DNA of 64,000 nucleotides from Ophioderma brevispina (GCA_023653785.1 JAMKCH010088137.1:1-64000), one strand, 5' to 3'; counted from the first letter of the stretch, positions 43,223 through 55,447 are shown. A program made the numbers and translations. Notes: generated from the letters alone by a model not told the origin.

Positions 43223-43610
43223 CCCACCGCCCTGGTCAAACGTTTCAATATATTCAAACTTTCATCCTTTATGTCACATGGGACAGTCGTGGGTACTAAA
43301 GCTGAACGCATAACGATGTATAAACAGTACGTATTTAACGAAAACAAAGCACCAATACACACCGCAGTACGCCGGAACAATGTTTAATAATTGCAATATA
43401 CTTTTACACTTTTACGTGTTTCGTTTCAAAAAAATTCTCTCGTATATGCTCTGCCGACATCGATGCGCATGAGGGATTACGATCAAAGGGTCGTTGTTTA
43501 ATCCCTTCCTTTTTGTGCGGTTGAATGGATTAAACAGTTTAAAATCGGATGGTATAGGTCGTGTGCTTCCCCTATGATCTCTTTCGTTGTTCTACCAAGC
43601 CTTTTAATTG

Positions 43611-43756
43611 TAGACGTTTCATATAGAAGTCCCATTGCTGGAAATGAGGTATTGCCATTCACTCCGTCAAGCAGCTACTGCACAACGTCATACAGCGCAT
43701 GACGGAATATTGTAATACCTCATTTGCATCAATGGGACGTCTATATGAAACGTCTA
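43611..43756. mobile_element. 146-bp hairpin element adjoining a TIR element
   Basis: TAGACGTTTCATATAGAAGT, CCCATTG and AAATGAGGTATT are mirrored by AATACCTCATTTGCATCAATGGG and ACGTCTATATGAAACGTCTA around a loop of about 40 bases (with its own CCGTCA/TGACGG pair). Its right terminus coincides with the left end of the 43750-44307 element. Confidence 0.8.
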
Positions 43757-44307
43757 CCCTTTTTTTTGTAACAGCGGTTTACTAAAGGGGGTGTTAGTAA
43801 CCCCCTCAGAATTCGTTTACAGCAAAAAAGCCACCCGAGGCTTATGATTTTGATACCAAACACATCGATAGCTCTGGTCCTCTTCTTTCCATTGATCACC
43901 AAAATCCCTATATGGCGTCCCAATGACGTCGATCTAGTCCGCGAGTCGGTAAAATTGGCAATTTCCACAAAAGCATAAGCGCAAATCCACTTTGCGCTAA
44001 AACGTATGAAATCGGATTTTCATGCGGTTTCAGCTCTAAATGATGGCAATTGTGGCTAGTTTTTACATAAACGTAGAGTTTTAGAGCCATATTTGCAATA
44101 TATTTTTAAAAATGCACCATAAAAATCCTTGGTAAACGCCCCCCCCCCCCTTCCCTTCGACTTTGACGGCCTACCCGAACCCCGGTAAGGTGGAGAGAAC
44201 GATTACCTATAAGCTTTTTACGAAAGTTTTTTGGCATTTTGCGGGCACCGGAGCGAAAGTTCACTGGGGGTGGCAACCCCCCCCCCCCCCCCTGTAAGAC
44301 GAGGGTT
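43750..44307 (+). mobile_element. AACCCTCGTCTTA TIR family, copy 2
   Basis: It is colinear with 53385-53994 over its whole length: TTTTTTTTGTAACAGCGGTTT, GTTAGTAACCCCCTC, CACCCGAGGCTTATGATTTT, CATGCGGTTTCAGCTCTAAA, GAGTTTTAGAGCC, CTTCGACTTTGACGGC, AACCCCGGT and a terminal C16-run (44277-44292) before TGTAAGACGAGGGTT. The left terminus is fused to the preceding hairpin (ACGTCTACCC). Non-coding. Confidence 0.78.
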
Positions 44308-45011
44308 AAAATAAAAGCTCTAGCTTAAACATACCATTTTTGCGATCAATTTTGCCTAGATATCTTATATTTTGGCTTTTGTAAACGGGTTCGGTCTCTG
44401 TGTGCACTTTAATTTTAAAGGAAAATACGCCTAGTTAATTTTTATATTTAAAAATATTATTGGACCACTATGCACCACCTACTCGACCTTTTTCAATTAT
44501 GATATTTCAGTATAAATAAGGGGAGCGGCCAAGAATCTCATGTTAGACGGTCGCCATTCGTTTACTATGTAAGGCGAATCTGAATTTTGTTTAATAGTTG
44601 TCAAGAAAATTTTCTCGTTCCAAATGCCGTGGACCCGAGTAATCAACTTCCTTCAGCCGTAGGTTATGTCACTTACGCTACCTGATACGTTTTGTGTATG
44701 AATAAGCGGACGAGGACTAAGAACATCCTGACCAGGATGGACATGCCAATCCGACAGCCTGAATTCAAATTCGGCATCAACCTCCGGCACGAACCGATTG
44801 TGTTATAACGGTAGGAGGGTACTCTTTATACGCGTATCCCACCAAAGTCATCTTAACTGTTTCCCACCAAGGTTGATCCTTTAGAATGGGCCGAACACGT
44901 TTTAATTATTTGCACTGATTAACACTAATACAAACGAACGAGCAAGAGGACGTTGTTTTCGCACCTATCATGGTCAAAGTTCCATACTAATTCATATTAC
45001 AACTGTGCACT
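44308..45011. other. Non-coding stretch, nothing recognised
   Basis: No ORF above background, no repeat partner in the window. Confidence 0.4.
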
Positions 45012-45397
45012 ACCACTGTGTCGCTGGCGGGAAAATCCTCATATTTGCATTTGACTTTAAGAGCAAAACCTCAACATGTAGTAGAAACTGTAACATGACA
45101 AAACCTCAGATGTAACATTTTCAGGAGCCACCAAAAACTTACTGTTTACTGTTATTCCTTGCACTAGATAGGTTTTCCTTTCTAAATATATTTGAGAATT
45201 ATTTACCCCAGATTCTGAAATAAACGCTATAATTCTTTAACTATCCTATTTGACTTGAAATTCAACTAGAACCCGATTGCCCAAAATGCACAATGATGTT
45301 TTCATGGGCACTGGCCCCCTTTTTACTGTGTGATTTTTGCATTTGACCTCTGGAGTTACATCTGAGGTTTTTCGTTCCCGCCCAGCGACGACTGTTT
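45012..45397. mobile_element. About 380-bp TIR element with GTCGCTGG ends
   Basis: The left end GTCGCTGGCGGGAAAATCCTC, ATTTGCATTTGAC (45020) is mirrored by the reverse-complemented right end GTCGCTGGGCGGGAACGAAA, AACCTCAGATG, GTCAAATGC (to 45389). The outer bases ACTGTG/ACAGTC extend the repeat. AGAGCAAAACCTCAACATGT and TAACATGACAAAACCTCA match the half copy at 29.25 kb. Confidence 0.7.
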
Positions 45398-45735
45398 ACC
45401 ATAATTTAATTTCCAAAATCATCATGATATTTCTAATATTTATTGACCTCGGTTTTAAGATGTGATTTGTAATGTCACAGGAACAGACCCCCGCATAGTA
45501 AAATGTCCCGTAGCCTTTCACAAATTACCGTTTGTAACAGGAAAATACATTCCCAACTTGAGCGTCTGTGTCCTACCTGATCCATGATCGACACACACCA
45601 AAGCGCCTAAATCGTTTTTTGGTGCGTGCTTCATTGCCGTTATCTATTGGATTATTTTGCTATGTTGCTATACATTTATTGAAGAGACTTGGCCGGCCAT
45701 CGCTGATTACATCAATTCAAATTACGCCTTGACAT
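45398..45735. other. Non-coding stretch, nothing recognised
   Basis: No signal beyond the start of the duplicated segment described next. Confidence 0.4.
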
Positions 45736-45900
45736 ATGTTATTTTCTATTCGCCGTTGCCAAACGCAACTAACTTATTTTCTATCGCGCATCATGCCGCC
45801 ACACCTGAAAAGGAAAACATATTCAAAAAACACATGACCAAACATCTGGGGAACACCGCTCGTCTGTGTGACGGGCTGCGGACATCGTGCAAAACGTAAC
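45736..45900 (+). repeat. Direct duplication, copy 1 (partner 46330-46495)
   Basis: CACCTGAAAAGGAAAACATAT, CCAAACATCTGGGGAACACC and GCTCGTCTGTG then GACGGGCT recur at 46400-46480 with small indels, a spacing of about 597 bp. Upstream TTTTCTATCGCGCATCATGC aligns loosely too. The frame 45657-45899 spans this copy and is not supported by the second copy. Confidence 0.68.
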
Positions 45901-46215
45901 GAAATTGTTAGCGATTACATTTAAAGTTACCACATACCTTTTCCCCTCTGACAAAACTTACAACTCTTCTTACCCATCCGTACAACATAGCTTTTAAGAC
46001 TTTCCCTCTTTACATCTTTAAGCAAGACTGGGTCTACCCCTCCTGTTGAAGGATACCTTGTGATTAGTTGACGCTAAACAATTGATCTAATGCCAACCGT
46101 TTATCACAGAGAAGATGTCTCTGGTTATCCATAAACCTAAGTTCCAGCCAACACTTGCACTTATCTGAAAACAGAAGGGAACAGATTCTGTAACAAACAA
46201 AAATAATAATTATTT

Positions 46216-46345
46216 TAAAGCTTCCCACAGCGCGAGAAGACAGCAGTCATTATCCACCCTACTTACAAAATCTCATACCACGCCGGCTTTGCATTTATAT
46301 GCAAATGCATGTGCATTTCAGCTTGCGAATAGAAAATGTCATTCT
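46216..46345 (+). repeat. Direct repeat, left copy (partner 51821-51950)
   Basis: TTTTAAAGCTTCCCACAGCG, CGAGAAGACAGCAGTCA, CCCTACTTACAAAATCTCAT and TGCAAATGCATGTGCATT recur 5.6 kb away in the same orientation. The two copies enclose the satellite array. Confidence 0.72.
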
Positions 46346-46495
46346 TTTCTAAATCGCGTTGCTCAAACGAAAATAAATTATTTTTCTAAATCGCGCATGC
46401 GCAACACCTGAAAAGGAAAACATATATCAAACACTGACCCAAACATCTGGGGAACACCGCTCGTCTGTGACGGGCTTCTGGACATCCTCGCCATG
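46330..46495 (+). repeat. Direct duplication, copy 2
   Basis: The second copy of the 45736-45900 segment, including CCTGAAAAGGAAAACATAT and GGGGAACACCGCTCGTCTG. Its left edge overlaps the end of the direct repeat above. Confidence 0.66.
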
Positions 46496-47739
46496 TTTTC
46501 CCCACCTCAAGGTTTAAAGAACGGGCATCACAGTAATGCGTGACCCTATAAAATTATAACAAGCCCAGAAGCCCCATTAATACGACCAAACCTTGACATC
46601 AGTACAAGGGTCCTAATGCCTTGAAATGATTTTTAAATTCTTCAAAGCAATACATGTAACAAATATACTCACGTCAAGATGTTATTGAAATACCAGTAAT
46701 TGATCCACTGCTTGGCCTCCAATATCATAACATATATTTTCTGGATAACTATACATAAAGCACTAACAAATCCAGCCAATTCACCAAAGCAGCTAACCCC
46801 TCTACATTACATAGACCAAGGTATTCATACAGCTCCCTTGCAAGCCAGGAACCCCTTACCTCAAGGCTATGGACAATTCTAAGCGGCCACCGAAACAATT
46901 CTTTCGCATGTAACAAATGAGAAGAAATGTTAGTAACAACTCTGCAAAACACAAAAAAACAGGAACATACGCTAACCAGTCTTAGCACACATCCTAATAT
47001 CCACCAAACAAATTCCAACATTAGCACATGGGTTTGAAATAAAAATCCTACAATAGGCTAATATTAGAATAGGAATAGACACGTCACAACAAACAAAGCA
47101 TAAACCAGTCCACAATCACCGAAAAACTTTGTACCGCGATATACATACCAGTTAATGCCGCACATCATGAAACCATAAATTCCAAAGTGGGCCCCTTCAT
47201 TCTAAATAAAAGTACATCATAAGTATACAAGCTCATGTAATACCTGTCAATACAATACTTTCCTTTAAGCAAGGATGGCACTTACAGTTCACACCCCAAA
47301 ACCTACACACAGCAAACGATACCTTGTAACTCTATACCGTACTGGTACTCAGAAGTCAACACCACTACTACAGAACCTGTGCTCATACAGCTGTTTGTGA
47401 TGCCAAAACAATACACGATTTATTATTTCTATCAATAAAGACCAAGTTTAATCCATATAATCACAACGAACGTACAGAATGTCACACATGTTCAAAAGAT
47501 CACAACAAAAGGACTATCCAGACTGGAAATTCAACTTCTTGCCTCACGTATGAAGGACCAAAGCAACCAACCATTACGGGAACATTACAAACCATAGCAA
47601 CAGAAAAACCTTGAAACATTGGTCCTCGGTTTCAAAATTCCATATTACTTAGATCCACGACTCGCTAATCAGCTAGTATACAAGGAAACCGCATAACCTG
47701 CCAGCAGTTTACAGAGGCTATCTTCTTACGAAAATATTT
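46496..47739. other. Non-coding A/C-rich stretch before the satellite
   Basis: The plus strand is enriched in A and C. No ORF with a motif. It may be degenerate satellite-like sequence, but units could not be aligned. Confidence 0.4.
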
Positions 47740-50140
47740 TAAATAGAAAAAGACCTTGGCCACTAATCATATCATATTGATTACCAAAATGGCAAAAATA
47801 TTTTCTATCATACATTGCAAACGTGCAGATGGAATACAATACTCTCGTCTATTTTGAGAAGAAACCAAGCGGATTTAACAATAACAGCTCGATGATGCAA
47901 TAACTACTGCTCTAAAAAAGCCTATCGATACAAGGACGAGTAAAGTACCATAAAACATAGCAAAATGCAGAAGGTATCAAAGTATTCGTCTATATGAGGA
48001 AGCACAACGGATTAACAGCTCCCCAACATACAATGCTGCTTATTGGTAAACCACCACTCTATTTAATGGCAAAACTGCAGATGGAACTCAGCATTCTCAA
48101 TTTGAGGGGAACCAAGCGATAACACCTCTCTATCATGCATGCTGCTAAAATCCATTCAAATTAATCAAATGGAAAACACTCACTGTAATAATGGCAAAAC
48201 TGTGATTGCATTCAAGCATTCATCATTTGAGGGGAAACCAATGATTAACACCTCTCTCTCGCATGCTGCTAAATCATTCATCATCAAATGGTTAACACTA
48301 CCTCCACTTATACATGGCAAACGCAATGGAACCCAAGGCTTACATCAATCTGAGAGGAAACCAAGCGGATTAACACCTCCCTACCAGCAATGCTGCTAAA
48401 ATCAGTAAATTATCAATGACTAGAACCCGCCCGTAATACAAGGCAAAAACTGCCATGAGCCCAAGGCTTCATTCATCACTCTGAGGGAAACAAGCGGATT
48501 ACCACCTCTCAACAAGCAATGCTGCTTAAATCGTTATCACTCAAATGGCTAAAACATCACTGCAATACATAGCAAAATCACAGATGGAATTAAAATGCCT
48601 TCATCTATCTGAGAGGAAACCAGCGGGATTAACACTCTCTAGTAATGCAATGCTGGCTCAATTCATTAATATTAATAAATAAGGCTAAAACTAACACCAT
48701 AATACAAGGCTAAAACTGCAAATAGAATCCAAGACGTTCATCTATATGGAAGGAAACCAGGAGATGTGAGCACTCATCATGCAATAGTGGGCTTAACCAT
48801 AATTATTAATTACCAGGACGGGTAAGACGTAACCGAAAGCAAGGCAAAACGCCGAATTAATACAATGCATCTACTATTATGAGAGGAAACCACCGTAATA
48901 ACACCTAGCCTGCAATACAGCTCCTAAATCACAATATAATCAGTTATCAAAAATGGAAATCAAATTCACTATTAATACATGGCAAAACAGCCGAATGATC
49001 AAGACGTACATCTATATGAAGAGGAAACTATGGGAGTAAACACCTCATCATGCAATATATTGCTCTTAAATCATCCAATGTTCAGGCAGCTCAGACGTAC
49101 CGTAATATATAGCAAACTGCAGAAGGAAATCAAGGCATCTATCTATAATGAGAGAAACCAACGGATTAACACCTCTCCCTCATGCACTTTCATTTATCAA
49201 AATGGCTAAAATTATCACTGTGAACTACATTGTAAAAAATGGAACCCAAGACATTCACCTATATGAGGAAAACCACGTGGTATCACCTCTCTATCATCAT
49301 GCAAACTTACTCATAAATATAATGAATTAGGTGGCCAAACATCCCGTAATACATGCACACCTTGCAGAAACACTCTCAAGCATTCGTCTAATAGAGAGAA
49401 TAATGCGGACTACACCCGTCAACATAACTGCTGCAATCAACCACCTTATAAATGGCCAAAACTCCAAAACACCATAGTTCCACTGTCATAAAAGCAAATC
49501 AGCCGATGGACTCGAAGAGATTCATATAATGTTTATATGAGGGAAACCATTGGATTAACACCTCTAATGCAAACGTGCTCATAACTCATATTTGACTATC
49601 AGGGCGGCTAAAATATACCGAAATACATGACTAAACTGCATAAGGACACAAGCGTCGTCAGTATTAGATAAAAGTAAGAGGAATAACACCTTTTCATGGA
49701 ATCACCCATCATGCAACACTTGCTCAAATCAATACAATATCAAAATGCCTTCACGTGTAACATAGCACATCAGCCCTTGGACTTCAAGAGGATCCATTAA
49801 TATAACATGTGTGAGAGGAAACTAAGTCGATTAACACCCTCATCCATGCAATGCTCATCAATCATATCGATTAATTAATAGGACAGCTACATTTCCGGAC
49901 AGGTGGATTCATCTATATGAAGAGGAAACCAAAACGTTTAACCCCTCTCTATCATGCAATACTGCTATAAAATCAAATCAATAAAATTATCAAGATACTA
50001 AAACTATACACGTACAAAAGTATTGCAACCTGTAGAAGGTCAACAACATTCGGCTGTCATGAAAACCAAGCGGATCAACACCTAACATGCAAGCTTCTTT
50101 TCTATCTTCTGTGGATAAATATACCATCAAATCAACAAAA
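47740..50140 (+). repeat. Satellite array, about 18 units of roughly 130 bp
   Basis: Each unit carries GAGAGGAAACCAAGCGGATTA, ACACCTCTC, CATGCAATGCTGCTAAAATCA and a string like CATGGCAAAACTGCAGATGGA. Starts of the GAAACCAAGCGG word fall near 47868, 48000, 48107, 48232, 48355, 48485, 48613, 48752, 48882, 49022, 49152, 49268, 49400, 49542, 49675, 49812, 49923 and 50066, a mean spacing of about 129 bp. Units are diverged, with many small indels. Open frames inside are by-products. Confidence 0.88.
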
Positions 50141-51820
50141 GCCACTTCACTCGTCAACTAGCAGGTACTAAACTTTAAAAACCTTTAAGTCTGCCAACAA
50201 ATGCTACCAAAGACGGGGAAACCCTAAGTTTCTAAAAACTCTCCTCCAGGAGGGCTCACTATCTTTCCTAACTTTAATATCTGGAGTTGAAGAATAACAC
50301 CTCGGCACCTCGGACATACCACGCCAATACTCTAATAAATACTACAGGCAGAGAGTACTCGAAGATATGTCAATATACAAGGTGTTCAAAATACTTCTAG
50401 AAGAAATGGCAATAAGTAAGCTCCTATACCACATGCACTTTCTACCTATGTGAGCCGAGTGACCTAAATTTTCTATTGTTCCAATTTTTGATAACAATTG
50501 GTATCAGACCTGAGAATCTTAACGGGGAGGAACCTGGGTGTGAATAATCCTTTTGTGAAATCGGCACTAGGCCCAGTGCAGTATATCAACATTGACTTAT
50601 TGTGCGTTTGTTATAATGGTTTAAAGCTTTCCACGGTCAAATAAAGAACTTGCCTTTAACCCCTTTACATAATACCATGTACTGATGATCCGGTTTGCTG
50701 ATTTCAGTTCTATACTCAGGTTTACTTACCACATTTGGATGTCCGACATGTGTACCAGTTTCTATGGAAAACAGCCTTCATAAGTGTGATGAATGTTTTT
50801 CCCGTATACTTTTGTGGGATCTTTGCCCTATGGCTTTCGCCTAATAATATCACGATAAGTATAAACCATAAGATTTTTTTTTTTTGTTTTTTTTTCATGA
50901 TGGAATGGTGAAATCAGAATCTTATATTTCCATAGTCCCACTTAAAATAAAGCGACTTTAGCTTTTGACCCTACCCGATATAAACCATACGCACTCAACA
51001 AGTACATTGACAGCTACGCAGTCCACCACCACTTATCACTATCACTATCTATAGAAAGTAATAACTATGCACCACTAGACTTCCGCAGTCAAAACCCATA
51101 ATTATAATCGCAAATACACATGTATTAACAGATCATAGGCCTACTAGGCCCTGCATCACAAAATAAAATCCGCGACAAACATACAGTAACCTGTAATCAA
51201 TTACAATTACTTTTATTTGCTCTGAAAACAGCACAATATATACCCCTCCCAAGATCTCGGATGAAGTGACACAAGGGCAATCACTGCGTCAGTGACCTAT
51301 TTCGACATAGGGAGAATTATAATAGCAGAGAGTAACTTGCGGAAAGAATTTAGTATTCTTCCACCAAACCCTGTGAATTCGGCCTACAACGGAATAACAG
51401 CATGTTGAAGAAAAGTGGCAGAATACGCCCCGGTTCCCATAAACCGGTACTGAGAATGAGAATACTCAACTAAGTTTCATTGATTTTAATTACAACAATT
51501 ACAATAATTTCTGCGACTATAACTACCATGACATATGAACGAACACCCCCAACTGCCTTAGTTACCGCCTAGAGGCCTAGTGCTTGATTGAATAATCAAT
51601 TAGAATCTACTATAAGCATTTGTGTGATAGTAGGGGTTAATTCAACGCACGTAACGAAAACCGTCGTACCAACTAATCAAATTTCTTTTATTGTCAAAAA
51701 TAAATATTTACACTACTCTCACCTCATCACTAAAGAAATCACCATATCACAATATCGCTCAAGCAATCAAATCCAGTAACAGGAATTGATCCAAACTAGT
51801 CAATATTAGAGTATCACGAT
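50141..51820. other. Non-coding stretch between satellite and right direct repeat
   Basis: A T19-like run lies at about 50876. No recognisable ORF or transposon protein motif, so I cannot say whether the 46.2-51.95 kb block is one mobile unit. Confidence 0.4.
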
Positions 51821-51950
51821 TTTAAAGCGTCCACACAGCGCGAGAGACAGCAGTCAATGAATCCCCCTACTTACAAAACTCATACACGCCGCATTTGCAT
51901 CATATGCACATGCATGTGCACATTATGCTTGGAATGAAAATGTCATGATT
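51821..51950 (+). repeat. Direct repeat, right copy
   Basis: TTTTAAAGCGTCCACACAGC, GCGAGAGACAGCAGTCA, CCCCTACTTACAAAACTCAT and GCACATGCATGTGCA match 46216-46345. Similarity starts abruptly at TTTTAAAGC in both copies, which suggests a real element or duplication edge. Confidence 0.72.
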
Positions 51951-52006
51951 GGTCTTCATGGTTCACTGCGTATTTGCTCCAGACACATCATCCCACTCAA
52001 AGTTCG

Positions 52007-53017
52007 CCCGGGGGGGGGGGGGGCACTTGTATTCCAAGTTGGATATCATGCTCGTGGTACAAAAACGCGTAATTAGGGTCGTTTTTTTTTGAGATCAGGC
52101 GATGTCGCGCGTACATTGTTTAGGTATCAAAAATCGTCAAAATTGAAAATAAGGGTATACTTTTCACGTCGAAAAATTCGTGTTTAGGGTGTAATTTTTG
52201 AATACTTGTAAAAATTACATTTAAATCCGGTTTTTGTTCCCGATTTTCTTCTGATTTCATTGGTAATTCCCCGATGGATTTTTAACTCGATTTTTAATAG
52301 CCTTATTTTAGCTTATTTTCTCATGTCGTTGCCGTCTCCTACATATATAGCCGTTATAACTTTCCATTTCCGGGTGTTTAATTCTACACTACGGATGATC
52401 GTTAGATGGAAGCCCTATGTTGACCTGTAGAAACAGAATTAATGGTCTGTCTTAATTTTGTCAATCAAAAACTGTCAATTACGATACCCGATCAATACTC
52501 ATTATTTCTAAGAAATTTGACAACTTTAAAAAAAGACTTGAAATTTAAATGTCAATGGATTTAAATTTCACACTTATTAGGCTGTAGATAATGCGCAAAT
52601 TGATTCTTTTACACAAAAGAAATGAAATTAAAAAAACGTCAATGAAATCGTGTAAAATTTCCTTTATCAAGGCCAGTTACAATAAAAGACTATAGCCTGT
52701 AAGCGTTTGTTAACGTTACGTTTTTATAAACGTGTTTCGTTTGGGGTAGCAAATGACATCAAACATACTTGTTTAGGAGTATTTTTAAAAGCTGTCATGG
52801 CAATTACTTGTTTAGGGGTTTTAAAATTAAAACAAAACACTTGTTTTAAGGGTAGCAAAATCAAGCCCCCAGAGTACTTGTTTATGGTAGCAAAATCAAC
52901 AGAAATCGTGCTAGGGTGTTTTTCTTGCCCAATTAAATACGCGCTTTAAGGGTTACTTTTGGGAGGCATACACGAGCATAGATATCCACTTGGAATCAAG
53001 TGCCCCCCCCCCCCGGG
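52007..53017. mobile_element. 1.0-kb TIR element with poly-G ends
   Basis: The left end is CCC(G)14 then CACTTGTATTCCAAGTTGG, ATATCATGCTCGTG. The right end, reverse-complemented, is CCCGGG(G)n CACTTGATTCCAAGTGG, ATATCTATGCTCGTG. TIRs are about 45 bp. Inside, near 52740-52930, ACTTGTTTAGG-type words recur four or five times (52768, 52809, 52849, 52880) followed by GGTAGCAAAATC. No transposase was recognised. The internal frame 52707-52949 consists of these subrepeats. Confidence 0.8.
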
Positions 53018-53384
53018 TTTTTCGTACCAGGTACGTTGTTTGGTTTATTTAGTTAAATCCTTCTAGTGTTTAGCCTAATCAGAGGCCTTTTGAAAAGTTC
53101 AATGGCTTCCGATCTCATACGTTTCTCCTAATATAGACTAAAATGGGCCTGTCAATAACATTCTCTAGAATTACAGTAACGAAGGCGGCGCAAGTTAAAT
53201 TGACAAATTGAAAAAATGAAATTCAGCAAAACAACTTTTTTATTATTCATAAATGAAAGACAGTACCTCAAAGGTTTCTTTTGAAAACTAGCAACATGTA
53301 TCCTTGCGTACTTTTACTTGCATCCAACACCTTCAAACTTAGTTTGTAATTTTCATTAAGTAAACTTACTTATCATGTGAATTT

Positions 53385-53994
53385 AACCTTCGTCTTACAA
53401 GCCTTTTTTTTTGTAACACGGTTTCCAAGGGGGGGGGGGGTGGGTTCACCACCTCCCTCGAGAATTTTTTATAAAGCACCCGATGCTTATGATTGTGAGA
53501 CCAGTGGATCGCTATGGTCCTCCTCTTTCCATTATACCAAAATACGTTACAACATACCTAGTATTGCGCACAATGACGGTCCTCAAGTCCGCGATCGCCA
53601 ATTGGCAATTTTTCACACAATAGGCGAAAATCCAATTTTGCGCTAAAAACGTTGGAATATGGATTTCATGCGGTTTTCAGCTCTAAATGATGGCAATTGC
53701 TAGTGTTTACATAAATAGAGAGTTTTAGAGCCTACTGTGGCATAATATTTTTCAAATCGATCATCAAATTCCTTGGGTGGCAACCACCCCCCTTACCCCC
53801 CCCTCGACTTTGACGGCATAACCTAACCCCGGTGAAGGTACTACCTTCACATTTTTTTCGCTAAAATGAACCGGAAAGGATGAGAGAACTATTACCTAGA
53901 AGCTTTTACATTTTTTTTAGCGTTTTAGCGCCCGGCGAAATTCGGTAGGGGGGGTGGTACCACCCCCCCCCCCCCCATTGTTAAGACGAGGGTT
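53385..53994 (+). mobile_element. AACCCTCGTCTTA TIR family, copy 3 (best preserved)
   Basis: The left end is AACCTTCGTCTTACA (53385) and the right end, reverse-complemented, is AACCCTCGTCTTAACA (to 53994). It has a G12 run at 53429-53440 and a C14 run at 53963-53976. It is 610 bp and colinear with 43750-44307 and, in reverse, 6606-6950. Non-coding. Confidence 0.82.
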
Positions 53995-55130
53995 CACAAT
54001 AAAATGAGATTTCAATCACAAAGGTACACTGTAAATACCTCAAATGTGTTTATTATTACGACTTTATGTAAGTGTTTTGATTTCTAGGTAGTAAATGCTA
54101 TTCCATGTGATCTGAAATGATTTTTGGGCACTATTACCCTAAGTTTGAATCATTTAGACAATTAATACCATGACGTCTTTTTTGTTTCTTGTATTTTTAT
54201 GATAGTTTTACCTTAAGTTGTCTGGTGCTTTCAAATGAATTCATTGTTTGCTTGCTCTCACATTGGCTATATTCATTACATTGAATGATTAATTTACTAT
54301 GAATGTACATGAAGTACAATTTAAACGTATGTTATCATAACGAAGTTACACAATCAATGCTACGGCTCTACATGGTGAATCTCGAGGAGTTAAATCTATA
54401 ATGTTTCTGTCTAATACGATATCATTCAAATGAAATTGTCACGATTCTACTTCATGGTTAAGGTATCATCTACGAAATGAGTAATTTTCTGACCGGTACT
54501 TTGAATTAAATTCGAAAAAAAAATAAGCTTTAAAATTATTATTTTTTTCTCATGGCTAATTAACAATGTAATGAATATATCCCTAATTAAAATCATACCA
54601 AAATCATAAATTGTGTCGTATTGATATGTTGTCATGATATGCGATTATTTAGCATTTTAATATGGGACTTTGTGTTGTAAGAATGTTTGGACAAATGGTA
54701 ACGTAATTTTCATTGATTTTATCAAACTAACGCTTATAGGTCCAGAGAATCACATTTTTACTTTTACAAAACCGCTATACAGAAATACATACAATTAAGC
54801 CGTCTTTCTTGAATCAATGGGCAGTATTGCTTGACGTAATGCATATTTGCCCCCAAAATGTCAACTTTTTCTGATTTATTCAGTATATTAATTACTTTGG
54901 CAGGATCTAACCGACATCTTTTCAATGGAAACGAAGAGACTAATAAACATCTGTTTGCTGAATCGGCTCCATTTATCAAAATGCATAAAGTGCGAACGTT
55001 TTCATATCATTAACATCTACTAACAAAGTTTGCTTTCAGTCATTGGAGCAATTGAATACCAGTAACGTATGTTTTCATGTAAGATCAACCCCACTTATTT
55101 CAATCCCCTTGCAACATAGTTTGTTTGCCG
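53995..55130. other. AT-rich non-coding stretch
   Basis: No ORF with a motif, no repeat partner in the window. Confidence 0.45.
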
Positions 55131-55132
55131 TA

Positions 55133-55447
55133 ACTTAAGAAAAAAGCGGGTCGGTCGGTCGTCGGTCTTTGTTTTGTTTTTGGGAGTTAGAAAATCATGT
55201 CAACTTACAAATTCAGCGCTTTTTTTTTCAAATCTAAAACATTCCAACTTTTAACTTAAACCCTTTTAGATTTATTTTCGTTTTTTCCCATGGCTGTCCA
55301 TGTTTCTCAAGAAAAAATACATGGAATTGGTGAATTTTGTGGACACAATTGGGGTCGTCGGATTTTTCTTTATCTATTTTTTTAAAGAAATAAAAAAAAA
55401 AATCAAAAGTCAAAAGGTTTTTAAGTCGGTTTGGTTACGACACCAAC
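55133..55447. mobile_element. Diverged GTTTGGCGTAA-type element, copy 3
   Basis: The left end GTTTGCCGTAAC is followed by GGGTCGGTCGGTCG. The right end GGTTACGACACCAAC is a loose mirror. The body keeps the GGGTCG(T)CGG and T-rich words of copies 1 and 2 but is more diverged. Confidence 0.5.

Noticed and set aside
48139..49330. Several 60-86 codon frames
   Set aside because: They lie in the 130-bp satellite and shift with unit indels.
52707..52949. 80-codon plus-strand frame
   Set aside because: It consists of the internal subrepeats of the poly-G-tipped element.
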